Source: Chthonomonas sp. UBA2785
GTDB taxonomy: Bacteria > Armatimonadota > Fimbriimonadia > Fimbriimonadales > Fimbriimonadaceae
DNA length: 64,000 bases
Direction of reading: 5' to 3'
NCBI GenBank assembly: GCA_002352215.1
Contig: DEIB01000005.1
Location: 1 to 64,000 of the forward strand
Below the pieces are notes generated by a model, which made no database searches, was not told the DNA's origin, and was given only the letters and a program-made list of their open reading frames with translations. Positions 1 to 11,680 of this stretch are shown here, piece by piece (the stretch's first letter is position 1; every line of letters starts with the position of its first letter). A program made the translations under genes and the position numbers.

Positions 1-279
1 TGGGATATCCGCGACGCCTTTGCCGAAGGCGTGGCCGATGCCCTCCGCGATGGCAAGGAGCAGCAGGTGGCCAGCTACACCAGCCATGTGATGCTGCGGG
101 TCGCCGGTTTCCGCGAAGATGTGGTCGCCGCCTATATGCAGCGCTCCCCGGGCGAGATTTATCTTCTCAGCGAGAGCATCCGCCGTCAGTCCCGGCGCGC
201 CGGTGCAAGTACCAGATTGGCCCTGTGCAAAGACCGGGTTTTCCTGAGGATTCACCGCCATGTGTACGACCTGGAGTAG
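1..279 (+). CDS. C-terminal end of an unrecognised protein (partial)
   Basis: An open frame enters from the left edge and stops at TAG 277-279, giving the last 92 residues of a protein whose start lies outside the window. The visible part is rich in Arg, Ala and Glu, has no membrane segment and no motif that I can tie to a family. It ends in RIHRHVYDLE. The next gene begins 36 bp later from its own promoter, so this fragment says nothing about a shared operon. The frame has the same GC-rich third-codon pattern as its neighbours, which is why I treat it as real coding sequence. Confidence 0.55.
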   Translation, partial: WDIRDAFAEGVADALRDGKEQQVASYTSHVMLRVAGFREDVVAAYMQRSPGEIYLLSESIRRQSRRAGASTRLALCKDRVFLRIHRHVYDLE

Positions 280-302
280 TTCTTGCGCGTCTGAACCCTC
301 AC

Positions 303-308
303 TAGGCT
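303..308 (+). promoter_or_regulatory. -10 box TAGGCT of a leaderless promoter
   Basis: TAGGCT lies 6 nt before ATG 315, so transcription should begin at or next to the start codon. No Shine-Dalgarno sequence fits in the gap and no clear -35 is visible. Confidence 0.55.
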
Positions 309-314
309 CCGGTC

Positions 315-1355
315 ATGGCATCCAATCTTGAAAAGCTCACGCGCATCGAAGCTCCCCTCAACGCCCAGTTGACGGTGGCCGAATCGCGGGAACTCGTGGA
401 CCATGATGCCCCGCGCACCCTGGCCCTGGTGGATAACGGCCGCATTATTGGCACGGTCCACTCACCCTTGCTCGTACACGCTCCGGGCGAATCCAAGCTC
501 TTGAGCCTCGCCGAACCCATCCGCGTGGTGCTGGATGTCAGCACGCCGCTCAGTGAAGCCGCCCGCCGCATGTCGGCGCAGCAAAGCCAGGCCGCGATCA
601 TCACCAAAGAAGGGAAGTATCTGGGCGTATTGAGCCCCAACGACTTCTTAGGAGAGGTGGGGCGCACCTTCGATCCTCTCACAGGGCTCGAGTTCAGCGA
701 CCGCCTCCGGGAGTGGGGTCAAGCGTGCCTCGAAGACGGCCAAGAGATCACCATCATCTTCATTGACCTCAACGACTTTGGGCTGTACAACAAGCGCTAC
801 GGCCACGTGGTGGGCGACCATGTGCTGCAGGCCCTGGCCCAAGTGCTGAAGGACCACACCCCGGCCGATGCCGTGCTGGTGCGCTTTGGGGGCGATGAAT
901 TCGCCATCGGCTTGCCCAGCGAGCGCGCCCGGGCCGAAGCCCTGGCTGAGACCCTCCGTGGCTTGCAGGTCACGGTGGAGGGCGTGCCCGAGCCCGTGGG
1001 ATATAGCGTTGGCTTGGCCGGGGGCCGCCGAGTTGGCCGCGCCGCCGAACACGGGGCCGCCAACGTGGACGACCTCATCAATGCCGCTAGCCGCGATGCC
1101 CTGGCCCGCAAGCGGGAGAGCAAATCCAAGCGCCCGCGCTCTTTGCACGAGGCCCTGGCCGCCGTGATGCAGCGCGATGACCTCGGCGAGGGAACCATCC
1201 GCGACGCCGTGATCTTGGACCGAGGCGCCGAAGGTCAGCTGGTTGAAGTGATCGTCACGCGCCCCAACCACCCCGAGCCGCGCATTGTGCGCCGCCCGGT
1301 GAAGGGCGACCTGATGGCCGCGCTGGAAACCGCTCTCCGCGACGCCATCCGCTAA
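315..1355 (+). CDS. CBS-domain diguanylate cyclase (GGDEF)
   Basis: Predicted cytosolic diguanylate cyclase that would make c-di-GMP from two GTP. Residues about 15-125 resemble a pair of CBS domains (…RTLALVDNGRIIGTV…, …AAIITKEGKYLGVLSPNDF), a usual site for adenine nucleotide sensing. The GGDEF domain follows (FDPLTGLEFSDRL, then RFGGDEF with GGDEF at residues 192-196), so the active-site signature is intact. There is no RxxD inhibitory site just before it, so product inhibition at the usual site is not expected. About 65 residues after the GGDEF domain are unassigned. The gene stands alone behind a leaderless-type promoter and ends at a strong terminator shared with the convergent aconitase gene. 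Family assignment is firm; the signal sensed is unknown. Confidence 0.85.
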   Translation: MASNLEKLTRIEAPLNAQLTVAESRELVDHDAPRTLALVDNGRIIGTVHSPLLVHAPGESKLLSLAEPIRVVLDVSTPLSEAARRMSAQQSQAAIITKEGKYLGVLSPNDFLGEVGRTFDPLTGLEFSDRLREWGQACLEDGQEITIIFIDLNDFGLYNKRYGHVVGDHVLQALAQVLKDHTPADAVLVRFGGDEFAIGLPSERARAEALAETLRGLQVTVEGVPEPVGYSVGLAGGRRVGRAAEHGAANVDDLINAASRDALARKRESKSKRPRSLHEALAAVMQRDDLGEGTIRDAVILDRGAEGQLVEVIVTRPNHPEPRIVRRPVKGDLMAALETALRDAIR

Positions 1356-1363
1356 CAAGAAAA

Positions 1364-1395
1364 CCCCCACTCCCGCTTGGGAATGGGGGCTTTTT
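1364..1395. terminator. Bidirectional intrinsic terminator
   Basis: An 11-bp stem with one mismatch (CCCCCACTCCC paired with GGGAATGGGGG, tetraloop GCTT) is followed by TTTTT on the plus strand and preceded by AAAA, which gives a T-run on the minus strand. It lies between two convergent genes and can serve both. Confidence 0.85.
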
Positions 1396-1414
1396 GTGCC
1401 TGAAATGAAGAGGC

Positions 1415-4060
1415 TTAGGCTTCGCCGGCCACCATGCGCCGCAGCACGTATTGCAGCACCCCGCCATGGCGGTAGTACTCCATTTCCGTGAGCGTATCGA
1501 GGCGCACGACAACGTCGAAGGTCTTGACCGAGCCGTCCTCGGTGGTGGCGCGCATGGGCAGCACCTTGCCGTCCTTGAACTGGTGTACCAGCGCCTCGCT
1601 CATGCCCACCAGGCTGAACTCTTCCTGACCCGTCAGGCCAAGGCTGGCGGCGTTTTCGCCTTCCATGAACTGGAGCGGCATTACGCCCATGCCAATGAGG
1701 TTGCTGCGGTGGATGCGCTCGAACGACTCGGCCAGCACCGCCTTCACGCCCAGGAGCAGCGTGCCCTTGGCCGCCCAGTCGCGGCTGGAACCCGTGCCGT
1801 ATTCGCGCCCGGCAATCACGATGAGGCCCGTGTTGCTGGCGCCGTACTTCTCGGCGGCATCGTAGATGCTCATCACATCGCCCGTCGGCAGGTAGGTGGT
1901 CCACCCGCCCTCGGTGCCTGGGGCCAATTGGTTGCGCAGACGCACGTTGGCAAACGTGCCTCGAATCATCACCTCGTGGTTGCCGCGTCGCGATCCGTAG
2001 CTGTTGAACAAGTGCAGGGGCACGTTGTTCTCTTGCAGATAGCGACCCGCCGGAGAATCTGCCTTGATCGAGCCCGCTGGGCTGATGTGGTCGGTGGTGA
2101 TGCTATCGGCCAGCAGTGCCAGCACCTTCATGCCGTTCAGGTCTTGCACCCGGGAAGGCGCGGAGGCTTCCATACCATCGAAGTAAGGGCCTCGGCGCAC
2201 ATAGGTGCTGTCCGGTTGCCACTCGTAGCGTTCGCCGGTCGGCACGGCCAGGTTCTTCCAAGCCTCGTCGCCATCAAACACGTTGGCGTAGCTCTTGCTG
2301 TACATTTCGCGGGTGATATAGGTTTCCACCGTCTCCGCGATCTCCTGCTGGGTCGGCCAGATATCCCGGAGGAACACCGGCTGCTCGTTGGCATCCAAGC
2401 CAATCGGATCCTTGGTCAGGTCGATATCAATCGTGCCGGCGAGGGCGTAGGCCACCACCAGCGGCGGCGACATCAGGTAGTTCGCCTTCACGTCCTGGTT
2501 CACGCGGCCTTCAAAGTTGCGGTTACCACTCAGCACGCTCACTACGGCCAGGTCGCGCTCCTTCACCTGGGCGCTAATGGACTCCGGCAGGGGACCACTG
2601 TTGCCTATGCAGGTCGTACACCCGTAGCCCACCACGTTGAATCCGACCGACTCAAGGTCGGTAAGCAGCCCGGAGTGCGCCAGGTATTCGGTGACCACGC
2701 GGCTGCCCGGGGCAAGGCTGGTCTTCACCCACGCCTTGGGCTTCAGGCCCTTGGCCACCGCCTTGCGCGCCACGATGCCCGCCGCCATCATCACGCTCGG
2801 GTTGCTGGTGTTGGTGCAACTGGTGATGGCCGCGATGACCACGTCGCCATCGTTCAGCACGGCCGGGGTCTTCTCGCGGTGCGGGAACACGTTGCGGAAG
2901 CTAGCCTGCGCCTGGCTCAGAATGCTGCGGTCTTGCGGACGCTTCGGACCCGCCACGCTCGGTTGCACGTCACCGAGGTCCAGCGACAGCGTGCTGCTGT
3001 ATTCGGCTTCCGGCATATCCGCCGAGTGGAACAGGTTCTGCGCGCGGTAGTACGCCTCCACCCGGGCAATGTGGGTTTCGTCGCGGCCGCTGGTGCGCAG
3101 GTAGCGGATCGTCTCGGCGTCCACCGGGAAGAGGCCACAGGTGGCACCGTATTCAGGGGCCATGTTGGCGATGGTGGCGCGGTCGGCCAACGGCAAGGTG
3201 CTCACCCCCGGGCCGTAGAACTCCACAAACTTGCCCACCACGCCGTGCTTGCGTAGCATTTCGGTCACGGTCAGCACCAGGTCGGTGGCCGTGGCACCTT
3301 CGCGCAGGCTGCCGGTCAGGCGGAAGCCCACCACTTGCGGGATGAGCATGGACACCGGCTGGCCAAGCATGGCGGCTTCGGCTTCGATGCCGCCGACACC
3401 CCAGCCCAGCACGCCCAGGCCGTTGATCATCGTCGTGTGGCTGTCCGTGCCCACCAGCGTATCGAGGAAGGCGGTGTCGCCTTCGGTGAAGACCACGCGC
3501 GCCAGGTATTCCAGGTTCACCTGGTGGCAAATGCCGGTGTTGGGCGGCACCACCTTAAAGTTATCAAACGCCCCTTGCCCCCACTTGAGGAACTGGTAGC
3601 GCTCGGTGTTGCGTTCGTATTCCAGGTCCAGGTTGATCTGGAGCGCAGCGTTCGTGCCGTATTGGTCCACCTGCACGCTGTGGTCAATCACGAGCTCCAC
3701 CGGCTGCAGCGGGTTGATGCGCTGCGGGTCGCCACCGAGTTCGGCCATCGCGTCCCGCATGCTAGCCAGGTCCACCACACAGGGCACCCCGGTGAAGTCT
3801 TGCAAAAGCACGCGGGCGGGGGTGAAAGCGATTTCGTGGTTCGGTTCCGCCTTCGGGTCCCAGTTCAACAGGGCTTCGATATCGGCGGCGCGGGTGTTGA
3901 CACCGTCTTCCAAGCGCAGAAGATTTTCCAGCAGAATCTTGTGCGAATACGGAAGCCGATCGAGGTTGCGCCCTTGCTCGGCGAGGCGGGGAAGGGAGTA
4001 AATCGTGTAGTCCTTACCGGCAAGGCTGGTGGTGACGCGAGTCTGAAAGCTGTCACTCAT
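1415..4060 (-). CDS. acnA: Aconitate hydratase A
   Basis: TCA-cycle aconitase interconverting citrate and isocitrate through cis-aconitate with a [4Fe-4S] cluster. At 881 residues it has the length of the AcnA/IRP1 type. The cluster ligands are visible as Cys415 ([10 protein letters not shown]) and Cys481/Cys484 ([12 protein letters not shown]). The C-terminal swivel domain carries [15 protein letters not shown] and [23 protein letters not shown] 4060 is preceded by AGGTGA, a good ribosome-binding site, and a TAACAT -10 box (4078-4073, minus strand) implies a very short leader. The gene is monocistronic and convergent with the GGDEF gene across a shared terminator. AcnA-type enzymes can also bind RNA when the cluster is lost; nothing in the sequence shows whether this one does. 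Confidence 0.97.
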   Translation of the reverse strand: MSDSFQTRVTTSLAGKDYTIYSLPRLAEQGRNLDRLPYSHKILLENLLRLEDGVNTRAADIEALLNWDPKAEPNHEIAFTPARVLLQDFTGVPCVVDLASMRDAMAELGGDPQRINPLQPVELVIDHSVQVDQYGTNAALQINLDLEYERNTERYQFLKWGQGAFDNFKVVPPNTGICHQVNLEYLARVVFTEGDTAFLDTLVGTDSHTTMINGLGVLGWGVGGIEAEAAMLGQPVSMLIPQVVGFRLTGSLREGATATDLVLTVTEMLRKHGVVGKFVEFYGPGVSTLPLADRATIANMAPEYGATCGLFPVDAETIRYLRTSGRDETHIARVEAYYRAQNLFHSADMPEAEYSSTLSLDLGDVQPSVAGPKRPQDRSILSQAQASFRNVFPHREKTPAVLNDGDVVIAAITSCTNTSNPSVMMAAGIVARKAVAKGLKPKAWVKTSLAPGSRVVTEYLAHSGLLTDLESVGFNVVGYGCTTCIGNSGPLPESISAQVKERDLAVVSVLSGNRNFEGRVNQDVKANYLMSPPLVVAYALAGTIDIDLTKDPIGLDANEQPVFLRDIWPTQQEIAETVETYITREMYSKSYANVFDGDEAWKNLAVPTGERYEWQPDSTYVRRGPYFDGMEASAPSRVQDLNGMKVLALLADSITTDHISPAGSIKADSPAGRYLQENNVPLHLFNSYGSRRGNHEVMIRGTFANVRLRNQLAPGTEGGWTTYLPTGDVMSIYDAAEKYGASNTGLIVIAGREYGTGSSRDWAAKGTLLLGVKAVLAESFERIHRSNLIGMGVMPLQFMEGENAASLGLTGQEEFSLVGMSEALVHQFKDGKVLPMRATTEDGSVKTFDVVVRLDTLTEMEYYRHGGVLQYVLRRMVAGEA

Positions 4061-4119
4061 GAGGTCACCTAGATGTTACCTAGCGGCCTTGGCGCGGCCC
4101 GGACGCGCGGCCAGGCCGT

Positions 4120-4125
4120 TATAAT
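4120..4125 (+). promoter_or_regulatory. -10 box TATAAT of a leaderless promoter
   Basis: A consensus TATAAT ends 6 nt before GTG 4132. The gap is GGGGGC, too short for both a leader and a ribosome-binding site. The -35 region shows no TTGACA-like hexamer. Confidence 0.7.
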
Positions 4126-4131
4126 GGGGGC

Positions 4132-4905
4132 GTGTCGGGCGGCAAGCGCATATTTAGCGAGCAGGAAGCTTCAGAAATCCTGCAGCGCGCGGCGAAGCTG
4201 CAAGAGGAAGACCGGGAGTCCGACCCCGCCTACACCCCCGGCATCACGGCCGAAGAGCTGGAGCGCATTGCCCACGAGGCCGGCATTGACCCCAACTTCC
4301 TTCGTCGGGCAATGGAAAAGGCCACCCCGGCGGAGAAGACGAACACCAAGGTCCAGCTGGAACAGGTTTTCGAGCGGGTGGTGGAGGGCGAAATTGAGCC
4401 GGAGAACTTCGATATCGTCATTGAGGACGTCAAAGCCGTCCAGCGCCAGTATAAGGGCGGCAACCAGGCCGGCATCCAACAGATTGGGCGCCGCATTTTT
4501 GGCAATGTGATGTGCGGGCCGGCCATCGGCAAGATGAACATCACCTCCCGCAATGGCCGCACCCGGATTGAAGTGCGCACCGGCCCGTTCTTCCCGCTGT
4601 TCCTTTCACTCTATCCTACGTTCATCGGGTCGCTCGTGGCGATTGCCGCGACGGCAGAGCGTGGCAACCCCGCCTTGGGCGCCGCCATCGCTGTGGCCCT
4701 CATGGCCGGTGCTTTTCCCTTGGCAAAGTACTTGCTCAGGCGCGGGCACAAGGCCGGCGAAGAACTGGCCGACAACCTGAGTGCGAAAGCCCAGGAGGCC
4801 GTGGACATCCAGAACTCCGAACTGCAAAAGAGGCTGGCGCATTCCACCCCGGCCCCGGTGAGCGAAGACGCCCCCGCCGAAGTGCGCCCGCACACCCCAG
4901 GCTAG
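4132..4905 (+). CDS. Membrane protein with N-terminal helical domain, function unknown
   Basis: A 257-residue protein that I cannot assign to a named family. Residues about 6-65 form a charged helical segment (FSEQEASEILQRAAKL, then ITAEELERIAHEAGIDPNFL) of a type that recurs at the N-terminus of unrelated bacterial membrane proteins. The middle is soluble. Two hydrophobic spans (about 160-178, FFPLFLSLYPTFIGSLVAIA, and 185-205) form a hairpin followed by a charged tail with Pro near the end. GTG 4132 is chosen because TATAAT lies 6 nt upstream. It is divergent from acnA and convergent with the MFS gene, with only 3 bp between the stops. Confidence 0.75.
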   Translation: MSGGKRIFSEQEASEILQRAAKLQEEDRESDPAYTPGITAEELERIAHEAGIDPNFLRRAMEKATPAEKTNTKVQLEQVFERVVEGEIEPENFDIVIEDVKAVQRQYKGGNQAGIQQIGRRIFGNVMCGPAIGKMNITSRNGRTRIEVRTGPFFPLFLSLYPTFIGSLVAIAATAERGNPALGAAIAVALMAGAFPLAKYLLRRGHKAGEELADNLSAKAQEAVDIQNSELQKRLAHSTPAPVSEDAPAEVRPHTPG

Positions 4906-4908
4906 TCG

Positions 4909-6504
4909 TTACTCGACGTCCACCGCGCCCACATCGGCTCCCTTGGCTTCCAAGATGTCCTTGGGCAGCAAAAGGATGGTGAGCAAGCACGGGAAGGTGA
5001 AGCACAGCACAATCCAGAACACCGGGCCGTAGTCCATGTTGTCGATCAGCGCCCCGCTCAGGATGCCGGCGAGAGCAATGAAGGTCGCCCCCAGGCCCGT
5101 GCCAATGGCGTAGTGCGCAGTGCGGTAGTTGGGGTTCTGCTGCGCGATGTACATCAGCGCCACCAGGTAGCCGGCAAATCCGAAACCGTAGCCGAACTGG
5201 TCGACAAACATCACCACCGACATCGGTTCGGGACCGGGGCGCGCCGAAGCCGCCCAGATGTAGAGCAGGTTCGGCAGGTTCATGGCGGCGGCCAGGGGCC
5301 AGAAGCTCTTGCGGATCCCCACCCGGCTGACAAACATGCCCCCGACAATGCCCCCCACGACAATGCCGACCACGCCGTAAACCCCGTTGACTTGGCCGAC
5401 CACGTCCACCGCGAAGCCAAGGCCGTTGGTGATATCTTCCGGCCCGGTCTTGGTGTCTTGCAAAAAGAGCGGCACAATGCGGCCCAACATGGCCTCGCCG
5501 AAGCGATAGAACAGAAGGAACGCGAGGATGCGAAGAATCGCCGCTTGCCCGAAGAACGTGGTGAGGGCAGTCTTGATTTCGGTGCTGTGCAGGCTGCGTT
5601 TAGCGATGCTGCCGAGCACGGTGGCCCCCACGACGGCAATGGTGAGGTTAATGAGCTCCGCCTGGATGCCGGGCACCTTCTCGGCGAACTTGACAAAGAT
5701 GAAGTAGAGGTCGGTCTCGACGGGCTTCCACTTTTCGGCTTGGATGCCCATGGAGCTCAGCCCCGCCCCCACCAGGCGGGCGATGGCCCCCGCGCCGTAG
5801 TAGAGGAAGCCGCCGGTGGCCACCAGCGACCCGAGGCGGACAAAGTTCTGCCCCGCTTCGCCTTCGGGCAACTTGCGCACCACGTCGGCCTCGGGGGTCG
5901 GCATCAGGAGCGGGTTGAGAAGCCGCCCGAGCAAATACACCCCGGCCATGAGGAAGAGGCCGATACTCCACGCCTGGTTGGCAGGCATGGGCGTGCCGGT
6001 GATATCCCCATTGATGAGCTTGCCAGAGATCATCACGATCAGGGCCGTCGCAAACAGCCGCCCCAGCCGGAAGAACGTGGACTGGAAGCCGACGAACTTA
6101 CTCTGCTCTTCGCGGCGGGTGGAAAGGAGATAGAACCCGTCGGTGGCAATGTCGCACGTCGCGCTGAAAATGGCAATGGTGGCGAATATCGCCAATGTAA
6201 TCCCGAAGAAGTTCTCCGATTGCAGCGCAAACGCCGCGCCGAGCATCCCCAGCACGATCAGCGCTTGCATGATCAGCAACCACCGACGCTTGGTGCTACT
6301 GAGTTCCACCAGCGGCCCCCACAGGAACTTGATGCTCCAGGGCAGGGCGATCAAGCTCGTCCAGCGCGCAATGTCGCCATCCGCGAGCCCCAGGCTCTTG
6401 TAGATGGTGAGGCTAAGTTCTTGTACCAGCGCGACCGGCAGGGCCTGCATGAAATACAGCACCGGCACAAAGCGCAGCGGGTTGACGTGAGTGGAAGACG
6501 CCAA
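4909..6504 (-). CDS. MFS permease, AmpG-like
   Basis: Inner-membrane transporter of the major facilitator superfamily, 531 residues with about 12-14 hydrophobic segments. The N-terminus (NPLRFVPVLYFMQALPVALV) and the TRREEQSKFVGFQSTFFRLGR loop match the AmpG/PAT group, whose characterised members import muropeptides during cell-wall recycling. Longer central loops (about residues 195-310) distinguish it from classical AmpG, so the substrate is open. The start is TTG 6504; no ATG is available before FMQALP. The YHS-protein gene lies 49 bp upstream in the same direction, and co-transcription is possible. Confidence 0.75.
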   Translation of the reverse strand: MASSTHVNPLRFVPVLYFMQALPVALVQELSLTIYKSLGLADGDIARWTSLIALPWSIKFLWGPLVELSSTKRRWLLIMQALIVLGMLGAAFALQSENFFGITLAIFATIAIFSATCDIATDGFYLLSTRREEQSKFVGFQSTFFRLGRLFATALIVMISGKLINGDITGTPMPANQAWSIGLFLMAGVYLLGRLLNPLLMPTPEADVVRKLPEGEAGQNFVRLGSLVATGGFLYYGAGAIARLVGAGLSSMGIQAEKWKPVETDLYFIFVKFAEKVPGIQAELINLTIAVVGATVLGSIAKRSLHSTEIKTALTTFFGQAAILRILAFLLFYRFGEAMLGRIVPLFLQDTKTGPEDITNGLGFAVDVVGQVNGVYGVVGIVVGGIVGGMFVSRVGIRKSFWPLAAAMNLPNLLYIWAASARPGPEPMSVVMFVDQFGYGFGFAGYLVALMYIAQQNPNYRTAHYAIGTGLGATFIALAGILSGALIDNMDYGPVFWIVLCFTFPCLLTILLLPKDILEAKGADVGAVDVE

Positions 6505-6553
6505 GATGGGTTCAGCATGACGCCGGGGGCGCCCGCTTGTCTAGGGTTCAGCC

Positions 6554-7615
6554 TCAGCGGACGCGGATTTCGAGGTCAGCGGGCTTCACTTCGTCCACCT
6601 TCTCGCCGTCGGCCATCACGTGCCAAGCGTTGGGGAGCTTGAGCTTCACGCCGTCCCGCTCGTAGTTGCCCCAGCCGTCAATCACCAGGTTCAGATTGCC
6701 CCAAGTTGAGTTCGGGCGCCGCCCCCGGTACGCCACCGACTTCGGCAGCTTGGATTCGGGATCGAAGGTCACTGTGATGAGCGTCCCCGCGCGGTGAATT
6801 TGCACCGTCCCGTCGGGGTTGAGGGCGAACTTGTTTTGCACCGAGAAAGGCCACGCCACTAGGAAACTTATAGGATTCGCGGCCCAGGCATTGCTCAATT
6901 CGCGCTCGGCGGCGGCCACGCCCCCCATCACCTTGCCTTCGGTATCGCGCTGAAAAACATTGGGAAGGTCGTACTCCACTCGCGGGCGGCGCGCGCCCTC
7001 CGGCACCCACTTCCACTCAAACGTCTTGCCATCCCAACTCGAGAGGTCTTGGTAGCCCAGCGGCGAGAACACCTGCGCCGTGCGGTAAGAGTTCGGATCG
7101 GCCGGGTCGGCGCGGAACCGCGTGACCTCGATGGTCAAATCCGTGGTGCTGGCCGGGGTCACGGTGGCTTCTCGCGCCGCGACGATCATTTCCATCGCCT
7201 TCGCGTAGTTCTCGGGATCGTAGACCGGCTCCAGGTCGGGAGTGTGCAAGAACTGGGCCGGCTTCGCCATAAAGGTGTTGCGGCAAGCATCGCTAGCAAA
7301 GATAAATAATTGGCCGTTAAACCGGGCCATACGCGAGGTTTCCCCCCGTCCGCTCAGTGGCCCCATGCGGCCGCAGGCACCGCCCAGCTGCACGGCAAAT
7401 CGCCCCGGATCCGCCAGGAAGAGGTTCAGGTTTCGTTCGCTGGAAAACCAGTAGGTGTAGTCCTCATAGACCGTGGACCAGCGGGAGTCGCCCTTCAGTT
7501 CCTGCCCCGATTGGCCGTAGACCACCACGTCCATCGCGAACGTACCAAGACCATCCGTCACATCCATTTTCATGCTCATCGAGCCCAACAAGGCCAGCGC
7601 AAGGGCACCCACCAT
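6554..7615 (-). CDS. Secreted YHS-domain protein
   Basis: A 353-residue exported protein with an N-terminal hydrophobic segment (VGALALALLGSMSM). Residues about 33-82 read as a YHS module (YWFSSERNLNLFLADPGRF, then AVQLGGACG), and residues about 95-120 (FNGQLFIFASDACRNTFMAKPAQFL) look like a second, degenerate copy. YHS domains are small folds, often metal-associated, found in metal transporters and oxygenase-linked proteins. The C-terminal half (about 200-353) is beta-rich and unassigned. ATG 7615 has TAACAT 6 nt upstream and no ribosome-binding site, so I take it as the leaderless start. Role unknown. Confidence 0.7.
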   Translation of the reverse strand: MVGALALALLGSMSMKMDVTDGLGTFAMDVVVYGQSGQELKGDSRWSTVYEDYTYWFSSERNLNLFLADPGRFAVQLGGACGRMGPLSGRGETSRMARFNGQLFIFASDACRNTFMAKPAQFLHTPDLEPVYDPENYAKAMEMIVAAREATVTPASTTDLTIEVTRFRADPADPNSYRTAQVFSPLGYQDLSSWDGKTFEWKWVPEGARRPRVEYDLPNVFQRDTEGKVMGGVAAAERELSNAWAANPISFLVAWPFSVQNKFALNPDGTVQIHRAGTLITVTFDPESKLPKSVAYRGRRPNSTWGNLNLVIDGWGNYERDGVKLKLPNAWHVMADGEKVDEVKPADLEIRVR

Positions 7616-7621
7616 AGCCTG

Positions 7622-7627
7622 ATGTTA
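7622..7627 (-). promoter_or_regulatory. -10 box TAACAT of a leaderless promoter
   Basis: Read on the minus strand, TAACAT is followed by six bases and then ATG 7615. No leader or Shine-Dalgarno sequence fits. Confidence 0.5.
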
Positions 7628-8071
7628 CCGATTGCGAGGGTCCATTGGAGCGTAATGCGCCAGGTAATCCTGAACTGAAATGCGGCGGGCCAGATCGCCG
7701 AGTTGGCTCTCCCGCACATGATCGGGGCGCTTAAACTTGATGCAGCTCTTGCCCATATCGGCCTTGCGGCCAGCATCCGCCTCGTAGGCTGCGCGATAAG
7801 CTTCTATGATTTCGGGCACCATATACATTCCAAAGTTGTACACACTCAGCCCGCCTTTGTTCACCGCCAACCAGAAATAGGGGAGCGGACTCTTGGGGTC
7901 GCAGTGGTATCCGCCGGGGTAAGTCTCATGCGGAATCACCCACAGAATCATCTTGCCGTCGCACCGCTCCTCATATCCGGTGGGCATGCTTTGGCGCAGC
8001 GAAGCCACCAGGCTACGCACCGTTTCCTGCCACTCTTCAGGCCACGTTTGGATCAGTTCTTCGCTCGTCAT
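7625..8071 (-). CDS. DUF1801 / YdhG-like protein
   Basis: A 148-residue cytosolic protein of the DUF1801 type: ELIQTWPEEWQETVRSLVASLRQSMPTGYEE is the characteristic first helix pair, followed by a small beta-sheet (MILWVIPHETYPGGY…PLPYFWLAVNKGGLSVYNF). The GKSCIKFKRPDHV segment near the end is also typical of the fold. The function of the family is not established. I prefer ATG 8071 to the upstream ATG 8092 because a TAGGCT box lies 8 nt before it. The gene is divergent from the S9 peptidase. Confidence 0.75.
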   Translation of the reverse strand: MTSEELIQTWPEEWQETVRSLVASLRQSMPTGYEERCDGKMILWVIPHETYPGGYHCDPKSPLPYFWLAVNKGGLSVYNFGMYMVPEIIEAYRAAYEADAGRKADMGKSCIKFKRPDHVRESQLGDLARRISVQDYLAHYAPMDPRNR

Positions 8072-8133
8072 GGAGGGGAAGCCTACCAACATCCTGTAAC
8101 GGATTTCACAGGCGAAAACGAACCCAATTCAGA

Positions 8134-8139
8134 TAGGAT
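8134..8139 (+). promoter_or_regulatory. -10 box TAGGAT of a leaderless promoter
   Basis: TAGGAT ends 6 nt before GTG 8146. GGGGAG in the gap abuts the start and is too close to act as a normal ribosome-binding site. Confidence 0.55.
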
Positions 8140-8145
8140 GGGGAG

Positions 8146-10647
<2,502 letters not shown>

Positions 10648-10670
10648 TCCCAGCCAGGCCGACACAAAAA

Positions 10671-10701
10671 CATCCCGGGCTCCTCATTGGAACCCGGGAT
10701 G
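10671..10701 (-). terminator. Intrinsic terminator of the PEP-CTERM gene at 10735
   Basis: A perfect 9-bp stem CATCCCGGG/CCCGGGATG with a 13-nt loop is followed on the minus strand by TTTTTGTGTC. It also sits just after the S9 peptidase gene and may stop that transcript too. Confidence 0.8.
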
Positions 10702-10734
10702 TGGCTCTCCCAATCTTTGGCTTGTAAGCCTGGC

Positions 10735-11499
10735 TTACTTGCTGCGGCGTCGGCGAGCGAATGCCAGCAGACCAGCGCCCAGGGCCACCATCGTGGCGGG
10801 TTCCGGCGTAGCCGTCGTCGTGAAGTTCTCACCGTCGAACCAGCCCTGCTTGTGGTAGCTGAACTTGCTCAGGTAGCCGTTGGTGGTGCTGGTGCTCAGG
10901 CTGCTCACCGGGTGCCACCAGATGCCCACCTTGTCACCAAAGGCCGCGCCCGTCCAGTTGGTCGGGTTGCCGTACTTCGGCGTGTGGCTTTGGATCTTGG
11001 AGGCATTCATCGTGAAGCCCAGCGTGCGGGTTCCATCGGCGTTGTTCTTGACCTTGATGTCAAAGAAGTCACTCGGGTTCAGCTTGCTGCTCAGCACGCG
11101 GTCCGGCGCTTGGGTGCCCCAGGCCTTCGAACCGTCCTTGTAGGACGTGTTACCGTCAAAGCCGTTGTAGCCGTAAACATAGACTTCCGGCTTGGTCTTG
11201 CTACCATCCAGGTAGAAGATCGCCAGTTCGTCGTTGCTGCCCTTGGGGTTCTTGCCCGGGCTGACGGCGAGCCAGAAGCCTTGCGGAAGCACGCCGTTGT
11301 TCTTCTGATACGTGCCGTACCAGCTAAAGGTGTTCGTGATCGTGTTGAACGAACCGTTCGCGTTCAGCAACTTACCGGCGGCATCGTTGATGCCCGGGTT
11401 GGCACTGATGCCACGGATCCACTCGAAATTGTATTGAGGCGCCGTGGCGTAGCTAGCAGCTGCCGCCGTGACCAACGCGCTCGAAATGAGCCATTTCAT
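10735..11499 (-). CDS. PEP-CTERM sorted secreted protein, paralog A
   Basis: A 254-residue exported protein. Signal peptide MKWLISSALVTAAAASYA; mature part beginning APQYNFEWIRGISANPG, rich in Asn, Ser and aromatic residues. The C-terminus is a PEP-CTERM-like sorting signal: TPEPATMVALGAGLLAFA followed by RRRRSK, that is PEP motif, hydrophobic span and basic tail, normally processed by an exosortase. It is an obvious paralog of the next gene upstream (11681-12445), the same length and similar throughout (NTITNTFSWYGTYQ, QGFWLAVSPG, KVGIWWHPV). No enzyme motif is seen; the long beta-strand pattern suggests a surface or matrix protein. It has its own terminator, so the pair is not simply one operon. 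Confidence 0.8.
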   Translation of the reverse strand: MKWLISSALVTAAAASYATAPQYNFEWIRGISANPGINDAAGKLLNANGSFNTITNTFSWYGTYQKNNGVLPQGFWLAVSPGKNPKGSNDELAIFYLDGSKTKPEVYVYGYNGFDGNTSYKDGSKAWGTQAPDRVLSSKLNPSDFFDIKVKNNADGTRTLGFTMNASKIQSHTPKYGNPTNWTGAAFGDKVGIWWHPVSSLSTSTTNGYLSKFSYHKQGWFDGENFTTTATPEPATMVALGAGLLAFARRRRSK

Positions 11500-11636
11500 G
11501 ATTGAACCAACTGGTTTTGCCCCCCAATTGGAGGCATAACCGTCGTGAGATTAGCCCACCCCTGTTAAGAATAGGGATGAATCGGGGCACCTGGGCCCTA
11601 AAACCTGGGGAAAATGCCAGGCTCACTAGGCACAAA

Positions 11637-11664
11637 AAACCCCCTGGCAAAAGCCAAGGGGTTT
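11637..11664 (-). terminator. Intrinsic terminator of the PEP-CTERM gene at 11681
   Basis: A hairpin with one mismatch (about 9 bp, AAAA loop in plus-strand reading) is followed on the minus strand by a run of six T (complement of 11634-11639). Confidence 0.8.
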
Positions 11665-11680
11665 GAGTTTGAGCCGAACC

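Noticed and set aside
1451..3256. Long plus-strand frame (601 codons) opposite aconitase
   Set aside because: A typical GC-rich shadow with runs of His, Arg and Gly and no domain. Aconitase on the other strand is unambiguous.
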